NCBI GenBank assembly: GCA_947044405.1
Contig: CAMRHE010000460.1
Coordinates: 1,017,501-1,081,500, forward strand
Length of the DNA: 64,000 bases
Source: Leptodactylus fallax
Lineage: Eukaryota > Chordata > Amphibia > Anura > Leptodactylidae
Reading direction: 5' to 3'
Shown here one piece after another: positions 50,546-61,100 of the stretch. The notes under the pieces were generated by a model. The model was not told where the DNA came from. It did not search any database and was given only the letters and a program-made list of their open reading frames with translations. Each line of letters starts with the position of its first letter. Position 1 is the stretch's first letter. Position numbers and translations under genes: made by a program.

Positions 50546-50752
50546 GGCCTGCTGCGCCGTCTATATAGTGTATTGGATGCGATATCCTATATATACGGAT
50601 ATTTCTATAGACACGTACTATATACGGACAGTGACCTGTCAACAGACGTTTATAAGCCTTGTATGTTATGTCAATTAGGGGGAATGTGGAGTATAATGAA
50701 ACAGAAAAGTGACGTCAATGATTTGCACGTTTTCATTTTTGCCTCTCCCTGC
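50546..50752. other. Upstream flank of RAC1
   Basis: AT-richer unique DNA between the CpG-rich region and the next array; TATATACGGATA-type repeats only. Confidence 0.5.
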
Positions 50753-53565
50753 TCTCTGGAGGGGGCTGAGTTCTCTCCCTGCTCTCTGGAGGGGGCTGAG
50801 TTCGCTCCCTGCTCTCTGGAGGGGGCTGAGTTCGCTCCCTGCTCTCTGGAGGGGAGGGGCTGAGTTCTCTCCCTGCTCTCTGGAGGGGGCTGAGTTCTCT
50901 CCCTGCTCTCTGGAGGGGAGGGGCTGAGTTCTCTCCCTGCTCTCTGGAGGGGAGGGGCTGAGTTCTCTCCCTGCTCTCTGGAGGGGAGGGGCTGAGTTCT
51001 CTCCCTGCTCTCTAGAGGGGAGGGGCTGAGTTCTCTCCCTGCTCTCTGGAGGGGGCTGAGTTCTCTCCCTGCTCTCTGGAGGGGGCTGAGTTCGCTCCCT
51101 GCCCTGGAGGGGGCTGAGTCGCCCCGCCTCTGGAGGGGGCTGAGTTCGCCCCTGCCTCTGGAGGGGGCTGAGTTCTCTCCCTGCCTCTGGAGGGGACTGA
51201 GTTCGCTCCCTGCTCTCTGGAGGGGCTGAGTTCTCTACCTGCTCTCTGGAGGGGAGGGGCTGAGTCCTCCCTGCCCTGGAGGGGGCTGAGTTCTCTACCT
51301 GCTCTCTGGAGGGGGCTGAGTCTCTCCCTGCCTCTGGAGGGGACTGAGTTCTCTCCCTGCCTCTGGAGGGGAGGGGCTGAGTTCTCTCCCTGCTTTCTGG
51401 AGGGGGCTGAGTTCTCTACCGCTCTCTGGAGGGGGCTGAGTTCTCTCCCTGCTCTCTGGAGGGGGCTGAGTCCTCCCTGCCTCTGGAGGGGGCTGAGTAC
51501 CTCCCTGCCTTTGGAGGGGGCTGAGTCTCTACCGCTCTCTGGAGGGGGCTGAGTCTCTCCCTGCCCTGGAGGGGGCTGAGTTCTCTCCCTGCCTCTGGAG
51601 GGGGCTGAGTTCCTCCCTGCCTTTGGAGGGGGCTGAGTTCCTCCCTGCTCTCTGGAGGGGGCTGAGTTCTCCCCTGTTCTCTGGAGGGGAGGACCTGAGT
51701 TCCTCCCTGCTCTCTGGAGGGGGCTGAGTTCTCCCCTGCTCTCTGGAGGGGGCTGAGTTCTCTCCCTGCTCTTTGGAGGGGGCTGAGTCTCTCCCTGCCT
51801 TTGGAGGGGCTGAGTTCCTCCCTGTCTCTGGAGGGGAGGACCTGAGTTCTCTCCCTGCCTCTGGAGGGGAGGACCTGAGTTCTCTCCCTGCTGTCTGGAG
51901 GGGGCTGAGTTCTCTCCTTGCTCTCTGTAGGAGAGGGGGCTGAGTTCTCTTACTGCTTTTTTGGGTTTTGGTAAAACTGAGTTCTCTCCCTGCTCTCTGG
52001 AGGGGGCTGAGTTCTCTCCCTGCTCTCTGGAGGGGAGGACCTGAGTTCTCTCCCTACTCTCTGGAGGGGGATGAGTTCTCGCCCTGCTCTCTGGAGGGGG
52101 CTGAGTTCTCTCCCTACTCTCTGGAGGGGGATGAGTTCTCGCCCTGCCTCTGGAGGGGGCTGAGTTCTCTCCCTACTCCTGGAGGGGGCTGAGTCCGCCC
52201 CTGCTCTCTGGAGGGGGCTGAGTTCTCTCCCTACTCTCTGGAGGGGGATGAGTTCTCTCCCTGCTCTCTGGAGGGGATGAGTTATCTCCCTGCTCTCTAG
52301 AGGGGAGGGGCTGAGTTCTCTCCCTGCTCTCTGGAGGGGAGGGGCTGAGTTCTCTCCCTGCTCTCTGGAGGGGAGGGGCTGAGTTCTCTCCCTGCTCTCT
52401 GGAGGGGAGGGGCTGAGTTCTCTCCCTGCTCTCTGGAGGTGGCTGAGTTCTCTCCCTGCTCTCTAGAGGGGAGGGGCTGAGTTCTCTCCCTGCCTCTGGG
52501 AGGGGGTGAGTTCTCTCCCTGCTCTCTGGAGGGGGATGAGTCCGCTCCCTGCCTCTGGAGGGGGCTGAGTTCGCTCCCTGCCTCTGGAGGGGGCTGAGTT
52601 CGCTCCCTGCTCTCTGGAGGGGGCTGAGTTCTCTCCCTGCTCTCTGGAGGGGACTGAGTTCGCTCCCTGCCTCTGGAGGGGCTGAGTTCTCTACCTGATC
52701 TCTGGAGGGGAGGGGCTGAGTTCTCTCCCTGCCCTGGAGGGGGCTGAGTTCTCTACCTGCTCTCTGGAGGGGGCTGAGTTCTCTACCTGCTCTCTGGAGG
52801 GGGCTGAGTTCTCTCCCTGCTCTCTGGAGGGGGCTGAGTTCTCTCCCTGCTCTCTGGAGGGGAGGGGCTGAGTTCTCTCCCTGCTCTCTGGAGGGGAGGG
52901 GCTGAGTTCTCTCCCTGCTCTCTGGAGGGGGCTGAGTTCTCTACCTGCTCTCTGGAGGGGGCTGAGTTCTCTCCCTGCTCTCTGGAGGGGAGGGGCTGAG
53001 TTCTCTCCCTGCTCTCTGGAGGGGAGGGGCTGAGTTCTCTCCCTGCTCTCTGGAGGGGGCTGAGTTCTCTACCTGCTCTCTGGAGGGGGCTGAGTTCTCT
53101 CCCTGCTCTCTGGAGGGGGCTGAGTTCTCTCCCTGCTCTCTGGAGGGGGCTGAGTTCTCTCCCCTGCTCTTTGGAGGGGGCTGAGTTCTCTCCCTGCTCT
53201 CTGGAGGGGGCTGAGTTCTCTCCCTGTTCTCTGGAGGGAAGGACCTGAGTTCTCTCCCTGCTCTCTGGAGGGGGCTGAGTTCTCTCCCTGCTCTCTGGAG
53301 GGGGCTGAGTTCTCTCCCTGCTCTCTGGAGGGGGCTGAGTTCTCTCCCTGTTCTCTGGAGGGGAGGACCTGAGTTCTCTCCCTGCTCTCTGGAGGGGGCT
53401 GAGTTCTCTCCCTGCTCTCTGGAGGGGGCTGAGTTCTCTCCCTGCTCTTTGGAGGGGGCTGAGTTCTCTCCCTGCTCTTTGGAGGGGGCTGAGTTCTCTC
53501 CCTGTTCTCTGGAGGGGAGGACCTGAGTTCTCTCCCTGCTCTCTGGAGGGGACTGAGTTCTCTCC
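50753..53565. repeat. 30/36-bp minisatellite upstream of RAC1
   Basis: About 90 copies of CTCTCCCTGCTCTCTGGAGG plus GGGCTGAGTT (30 bp), mixed with a 36-bp variant carrying an extra GGGGAG block and a GGACCTGAG variant. Units at 51090-52210 and 52490-52740 are shortened (CTGCCTCTGG, CTGCCCTGG). Open frames on either strand are repeat artefacts. Confidence 0.95.
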
Positions 53566-54194
53566 ATTCTGATAAAGGCTTGGACAGTATCTAGTATCTC
53601 TTTATGTAAACACTAAGATAACATTGAGTTTACTGCAGGTCCATTGTCTGTGTAAGTGTCTTATACAAACCTGTGTAATGTAATAGACATTTACTGTACA
53701 TATTATTTGATCTGCATTTATATTAGCTACCTAGTAATGATAATAAATAATCTTTCCTGGTAAAGGCAATGTCTATATCTAGTGAGGTACGTCATAGTGT
53801 CCTGTCCATCAGTCAAATCCACCCCCCAGCTTGCTGAGGACTACAGGAAGTGAGAAGAGACAGCTGGAAAACTGCTGAGAGAGGGGGATGGAGAACCCCT
53901 TTAATGTATTGACTGGCTCCATTTCTAGGTACAGATATTGCTATAGATTTATGACATGGGATGTGGTTTATATTATATATCGCCCGCTGCAGGTTCATAA
54001 AATTGGTGTAATGTGCTCTGGTGAAAGGTCTGGTTTTATCCTTTGTATAAAGTAGACTTGGCAATATCCCAGAATTTGGGCCAGTCCTGGGCTACGGGGA
54101 GATCTGGGATAAGCCTCAGATCTCCAGACCCATCCAATTCCAGCCCTTCTCTCTACTCCAAGGGCCACAGGCAAAGAAGTGGAGATGTGTAAAT
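53566..54194. other. Unique DNA, no gene recognised
   Basis: AT-rich spacer between two arrays; no exon, RNA gene or terminal repeats seen. Confidence 0.45.
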
Positions 54195-56728
54195 GGAGGG
54201 GTCTGAGGTCTGTAAGGGGAGGGTCTGAGGTCTGTAAAGGGGAGGGGTCTGAGGTCTGTAAGGGGAAGGGTCTGAGGTCTGTAAAGGGGGGGTCTGAGGT
54301 CTGTAAAGGGGGGGTCTGAGGTCTGTAAGGGGAGGGTCTGAGGTCTGTAAAGGGGGGGTCTGAGGTCTGTAAGGGGAAGGGTCTGAGGTCTGTAAGGGGA
54401 AGGGTCTGAGGTCTGTAAGGGGGGGTCTGAGGTCTGTAAAGGGAGGGTCTGAGGTCTGTAAAGGGAGGGTCTGAGGTCTGTAAAGGGGGGGTCTGAGGTC
54501 TGTAAAGGGGGGTCTGAGGTCTGTAAGGGGGGGGGTCTGAGGTCTGTAAAGGGGGGGTCTGAGGTCTGTAAGGGGGGGTCTGAGGTCTGTAAGGGGGGGT
54601 CTGAGGTCTGTAAGGGGAGGGTCTGAGGTCTGTAAGGGGGGGGTCTGAGGTCTGTAAGGGGGGGGGTCTGAGGTCTGTAAAGGGGAGGGGTCTGAGGTCT
54701 GTAAGGGGGGGTCTGAGGTCTGTAAAGGGGGGTCTGAGGTCTGTAATGGGGGGGTCTGAGGTCTGTAAAGGGGGGGTCTGAGGTCTGTAAACGGGAGGGG
54801 TCTGAGGTCTGTAAAGGGGGGGTCTGAGGTCTGTAAAGGGGGGGTCTGAGGTCTGTAAAAGGGGGGGTCTGAGGTCTGTAAGGGGAGGGTCTGAGGTCTG
54901 TAAAGGGGGGGTCTGAGGTCTGTAAAGGAGGGGTCTGAGGTCTGTAAGGGGGGGGTCTGAGGTCTGTAAAAGGGGGGATCTGAGGTTTGTAAGGGGAGGG
55001 TCTGAGGTCTGTAAGGGGGGGTCTGAGGTCTGTAAGGGGAAGGGTCTGAGGTCTGTAAAGGGGGGGTCTGAGGTCTGTAAAAGGGGGGGTCTGAGGTCTG
55101 TAAGGGGAGGGTCTGAGGTCTGTAAAGGGGGGGGTCTGAGGTCTGTAAAGGGGGGGGGGTCTGAGGTCTGTAAAGGGGAGGGGTCTGAGGTCTGTAAGGG
55201 GAAGGGTCTGAGGTCTGTAAGGGGGGGGGGTCTGAGGTCTGTAAAGGGGGGGTCTGAGGTCTGTAAAAGGGGGGGTCTGAGGTCTGTAAGGGGGGGGTCT
55301 GAGGTCTGTAAGGGGAGGGTCTGAGGTCTGTAAGGGGAGGGTCTGAGGTCTGTAAGGGGAGGGTCTGAGGTCTGTAAAGGAGGGGTCTGAGGTCTGTAAG
55401 GGGGGGTCTGAGGTCTGTAAGGGGAGGGTCTGAGGTCTGTAAAGGAGGGGTCTGAGGTCTGTAAGGGGAAGGGTCTGAGGTCTGTAAAGGGGGGGTCTGA
55501 GGTCTGTAAGGGGAAGGGTCTGAGGTCTGTAAGGGGGGTCTGAGGTCTGTAAAGGGGGGTCTGAGGTCTGTAAGGGGAGGGTCTGAGGTCTGTAAAGGGG
55601 GGGTCTGAGGTCTGTAAAGGGGGGGTCTGAGGTCTGTAAAGTCGGGGTCTGAGGTCTGTAAAGGGGGGGTCTGAGGTCTGTAAAGGGGGGGTCTGAGGTC
55701 TGTAAAGGGGAGGGGTCTGAGGTCTGTAAGGGGAAGGGTCTGAGGTCTGTAAAGGGGGGTCTGAGGTCTGTAAAAGGGGGGGTCTGAGGTCTGTAAGGGG
55801 AGGGTCTGAGGTCTGTAAAGGAGGGGGGTCTGAGGTCTGTAAAGGGGGGGGGTCTGAGGTCTGTAAGGGGAGGGTCTGAGGTCTGTAAAGGGGAGGGTCT
55901 GAGGTCTGTAAGGGGGGGTCTGAGGTCTGTAAAGGGGGGGTCTGAGGTCTGTAAAGGGGAGGGTCTGAGGTCTGTAAAGGGGAGGGGTCTGAGGTCTGTA
56001 AGGGGAAGGGTCTGAGGTCTGTAAGGGGAGGGTCTGAGGTCTGTAATGGGGAGGGGTCTGAGTTCTGTAAAGGGGGGGGTCTGAGGTCTGTAAAGTCGGG
56101 GTCTGAGGTCTGTAAAGGGGGGGTCTGAGGTCTGTAAGGGGGGGGGTCTGAGGTCTGTAAGGGGGGGGTCTGAGGTCTGTAAAGGGGAGGGTCTGAGGTC
56201 TGTAAGGGGAAGGGTCTGAGGTCTGTAAGGGGAGGGTCTGAGGTCTGTAATGGGGGAGGGGTCTGAGTTCTGTAAAGGGGGGGTCTGAGGTCTGTAAAGT
56301 CGGGGTCTGAGGTCTGTAAAGGGGGGGTCTGAGGTCTGTAAGGGGGGGGGTCTGAGGTCTGTAAAGGGGGGGTCTGAGGTCTGTAAAGGGGAGGGGTCTG
56401 AGGTCGTAAGGGGAAGGGTCTGAGGTCTGTAAGGGGAGGGTCTGAGGTCTGTAATGGGGAGGGGTCTGAGTTCTGTAAAGGGGGGGGTCTGAGGTCTGTA
56501 AAGTCGGGGTCTGAGGTCTGTAAAGGGGGGGTCTGAGGTCTGTAAAGGGGGGGTCTGAGGTCTGTAAGGGGGGGTCTGAGGTCTGTAAAAGGGGGGGTCT
56601 GAGGTCTGTAAAAGGGGGGGTCTGAGGTCTGTAAGGGGGGGGTCTGAGGTCTGTAAGGGGGGGGTCTGAGGTCTGTAAAAGGGGGGGTCTGAGGTCTGTA
56701 TGGGGGGGTCTGAGGTCTGTATACTGGG
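54195..56728. repeat. About 22-bp G-tract minisatellite
   Basis: Around 112 copies of GGTCTGAGGTCTGTAA followed by a G run of 4-10, with AGGGGAGG and AGTCGGGG variants. The G tracts all lie on the plus strand. A minus-strand frame of over 900 codons (TSDPPLTDLRP-like) exists only because the complementary unit lacks stops. Blocks carrying AGTCGGGG and GAGTTCTG recur near 55640, 56095, 56297 and 56500. Confidence 0.96.
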
Positions 56729-56947
56729 GTCAGTCTAAAGGTCTGCTTTAGGGGGTTCTGGTGTGGGCACTTTATAAACAGGCTCAGATAAGTGTATCCC
56801 CCAGTGGGCCCCAATCCCTCCCAGAGTGGTGCACTGCACAGTACACTGAGTGCACTATATACATATGGGCAGCATACGGCATCTCACACAGCCTATATGC
56901 CATATAATAAACTTGGTAGAAAATGTAATAAACTACCCAGGTTATTA

Positions 56948-58067
56948 TACTGTGTTTCCCCAAAAATAAGCCCTAGCTAATTTAACCCCTTCCCAACATC
57001 TGCCGTGCGATTACAGCGGATGCTGGTCCTTAAAGATGGCGGCCGCTCTGCTGCAGAATGGCTACCATAGCTAACGTACCGGGTCTGCGCGGATACCTGG
57101 AGTTAATGCCCACGATCAGTGTCTATCCTGATCGCGGACATTGTTGAGCGTGACCCCCGCCTTCCCACCAAAGTAGCTCGACCGCCGGAGTTACTGCCTG
57201 CGATCAGAGTGGACTCTGAACGCGGGCATTGCTAAGTGTGACCTCCGCATTTCCCCCCCGCAGTCCCTAGGGCCGGTCCCCCCACCCCCTATAGCTACGA
57301 TACCGGATCTCCTTGTACAGCAGAGACCCGCAGTTAATGCCCGCGATCAGAGTCCATTCTGATAAGGGGCATTGTTGGGTGTGCCAGTCCGTGATCCCCC
57401 CCTCCAAATCAACCCCCCAAAGCAGAGAAACCAGCCCTGTACCCTTCACGTTGCAAGCCGGCTCCCACGCAGCGAGATCGCAGGAGCCAACCTGTTCCTT
57501 TGACAGCCGGGAGCATTATGAAGACTCCCAGGCCTGTTATAGGAATATTACTATTGAGTTCCAGCCTCATTAGTAATGTAGATAATCTCCTATAGACTGC
57601 ATTACGTTATATTGCAGTCTATGGGATGATTGCAGGTTCAAGCCCCCTAGGAGGGGTTAAAAGTAAAAAAAAAAAAAAAAAAAAAAGTTAAAAAGTATAA
57701 AAAATAAAATAAAATAAAGAAAGTTCAAGTCCCCCCCAACACTTTCACTAGAATACATATAAAAATAAAATATTACTGTGACACACATACACATGAGGTA
57801 TCCCTGTGTCCGAAAGCGCCCGCTCTGCAAACTTATAATAATATTTTATCTCTATAGTGAATGCCGTAGCGAAAAAAAAAAATCAAAAGTGCCGAACTGC
57901 CGTTTTTTTGCTGTTTCACCTCTGATAAAAGTTGAAATAAAAAGCGATCAAATGTGTGATTTTTGCTCATGGAAAAAATTAAGACCTACCCCAAAAATAA
58001 CCCCTAGCCCTTTTTTCGGAGAAAAAAATAATATAAGACCCTGTCTTATTTTCGGAGAAACACGGTA
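56948..58067. mobile_element. DNA-transposon-like element with TA-flanked inverted termini
   Basis: The left end TACTGTGTTTCCCCAAAAAT matches the inverted right end TACCGTGTTTCTCCGAAAAT, each next to TA; AAAATAAG follows on both sides. This terminus is one I know from many vertebrate genomes as a non-autonomous DNA element. The interior holds three degenerate copies of a GATCAG-containing segment (about 57104, 57190 and 57333), an A22 run near 57665 and an AT-rich tail. No transposase frame. Confidence 0.6.
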
Positions 58068-58189
58068 TATAGAGGCATTGGGTGGCTGAGATGACATCTA
58101 GGCACAGAGACAGACTGACCACGATCCTCCTGGGCCCCAACTCCTTACTGTCACCATGGGGCCCCCATCCATCTTGCTCGCAGAGCTTG

Positions 58190-61100
58190 ATGTCTACCAG
58201 GAGGGGGGTCCTGTGATTTCCTGGGCTGAGCCCCCATGCACTGGATGTCTATAGCAGGAGGGGGGTCCTGTGATTTCCTGGGCTGCGCCCCCATGCACTG
58301 GATGTCTATCAGGGGGGGTCCTGTGATTTCCTGGGCTGGGCCCCCATGCACTGGATGTCTATAGAGGAGGGGGGTCCTGTGATTTCCTGGGCTGCGCCCC
58401 CATGCACTGGATGTCTATAGAGGAGGGGGTCCTGTGATTTCCTGGGCTGGGCCCCCATGCACTTGATGTCTATCAGGAGGGGGGGTCCTGTGATTTCCTG
58501 GGCTGGGCCCCCATGCACTGGATGTCTATAGAGGAGGGGGGTCCTGTGATTTCCTGGGCTGAGCCCCTATGCACTGGATGTCTATAGAGGAGGGGGGTCC
58601 TGTGATTTCCTGGGCTGAGCCCCCATGCACTTGATGTCTATCAGGAGGGGGGGTCCTGTGATTTCCTGGACTGGGCCCCCATGCACTGGATGTCTATAGA
58701 GGAGGGGGTCCTGTGATTTCCTGGGCTGAGCCCCCATGCACTAGATGTCTATAGAGGAGGGGGGTCCTGTGATTTCCTGGGCTGGGCCCCCATGCACTTG
58801 ATGTCTATAGAGGAGGGGGTCCTGTGATTTCCTGGGCTGGGCCCCCATGCACTGGATGTCTATAGAGGAGGGGGGTCCTGTGATTTCCTGGGCTGAGCCC
58901 CCATGCACTGGATGTCTATAGAGGAGGGGGGTCCTGTGATTTCCTGGGCTGAGCCCCCATGCACTGGATGTCTATAGAGGAGGGGGGTCCTGTGATTTCC
59001 TGGGCTGGGCCCCCATGCACTGGATGTCTATAGAGGAGGGGGTCCTGTGATTTCCTGGGCTGGGCCCCCATGCACTGGATGTCTAGCAGGAGGGGGGTCC
59101 TGTGATTTCCAGGGCTGAGCCCCCATGCACTGGATGTCTATCGGGGGGGGGGGGTCCTGTGATTTCCTGGTCTGAGCCCCCATGCACTGGATGTCTATAG
59201 AGGAGGGGGTCCTCTGATTTCCTGGGCTGAGCCCCCATGCACTGGATGTCTATAGAGGAGGGGGGGTCCTGTGATTTCCTAGGCTGAGCCCCCATGCACT
59301 GGATGTCTATAGAGGAGGGGGTCCTGTGATTTCCTGGGCTGAGCCCCCATTCACTGGATGTCTATCAGGAGGGGGGTCCTGTGATTTCCTGGGCTGGGCC
59401 CCCATGCACTGGATGTCTATAGAGGAGGGGGGTCCTGTGATTTCCTGGGCTGAGCCCCCATGCACTTGATGTCTATAGAGGAGGGGGGTCCTGTGATTTC
59501 CTGGGCTGAGCCCCCATGCACTGGATGTCTATCAGGAGGGGGGTCCTGTGATTTCCGGGGCTGAGCCCCCATGCACTTGATGTCTATCAGGAGGGGGGTC
59601 CTGTGATTTCCTGGGCTGGGCCCCCATGCACTGGATGTCTATAGAGGAGGGGGTCCTGTGATTTCCTAGGCTGAGCCCCCATGCACTTGATGTCTATAGA
59701 GGAGGGGGGTCCTGTGATTTCCGGGGCTGAGCCCCCATGCACTGGATGTCTATCAGGAGGGGGATCCTGTGATTTCCTGGGCTGAGCCCCCATGCACTGG
59801 ATGTCTATAGAGGAGGGGGTCCTGTGATTTCCTGGGCTGGGCCCCCATGCACTGGATGTCTATAGAGGAGGGGGGTCCTGTGATTTCCTGGGCTGAGCCC
59901 CCATGCACTTGATGTCTATAGAGGAGGGGGGTCCTGTGATTTCCTAGGCTGGGCCCCCATGCACTGGATGTCTATAGAGGAGGGGGGTCCTGTGATTTCC
60001 TGGGCTGAGCCCCCCATGCACTGGATGTCTATCAGGAGGGGGGTCCTGTGATTTCCTGGGCTGGGCCCCCATGCACTGGATGTCTATCAGGAGGGGGGTC
60101 CTGTGATTTCCTGGGCTGGGCCCCCATGCACTGGATGTCTATAGAGGAGGGGGGTCCTGTGATTTCCTGGGCTGAGCCCCCATGCACTGGATGTCTATAG
60201 AGGAGGGGGGGTCCTGTGATTTCCTAGGCTGGGCCCCCATGAACTGGATGTCTATAGAGGAGGGGGTCCTGTGATTTCCTGGGCTGAGCCCCCATGCACT
60301 TGATGTCTATAGAGGAGGGGGGTCCTGTGATTTCCGGGGCTGAGCCCCCATGCACTTGATGTCTATCAGGAGGGGGGTCCTGTGATTTCCTGGGCTGAGC
60401 CCCCATGCACTTGATGTCTATAGAGGAGGGGGGTCCTGTGATTTCCGGGGCTGAGCCCCCATGCACTGGATGTCTATCAGGAGGGGGGTCCTGTGATTTC
60501 CTGGGCTGGGCCCCCATGCACTGGATGTCTATAGAGGAGGGGGGTCCTGTGATTTCCTGGTCTGAGCCCCCATGCACTGGATGTTTATAGAGGAGGGGGG
60601 TCCTGTGATTTCCTAGGCTGGGCCCCCATGCACTGGATGTTTATAGAGGAGGGGGGTCCTGTGATTTCCTAGGCTGGGCCCCCATGCACTGGATGTCTAT
60701 CAGGAGGGGGGGTCCTGTGATTTCCTGGGCTGGGCCCCCATGCACTTGATGTCTATAGAGGAGGGGGGTCCTGTGATTTCCTGGTCTGAGCCCCCATGCA
60801 CTGGATGTCTATCAGGAGGGGGGTCCTGTGATTTCCTGGGCTGAGCCCCCATGCACTGGATGTCTATGGGGGGGGGGGGTCCTGTGATTTCCCGGGCTGA
60901 GCCCCCCATGCACTGGATGTCTATCAGGAGGGGGATCCTGTGATTTCCTGGTCTGAGCCCCCATGCACTGGATGTCTATCGGGGGGGGGGGGGTCCTGTG
61001 ATTTCCTGGGCTGAGCCCCCATGCACTGGATGTCTATAGAGGAGGGGGTCCTGTGATTTCCTGGTCTGAGCCCCCATGCACTGGATGTCTATAGAGGAGG

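Noticed and set aside
53995..56814. 939-codon minus-strand frame, proline and threonine rich
   Set aside because: Generated by the 22-bp G-tract array; the complementary unit lacks stop codons. No non-repeat protein sequence of note.
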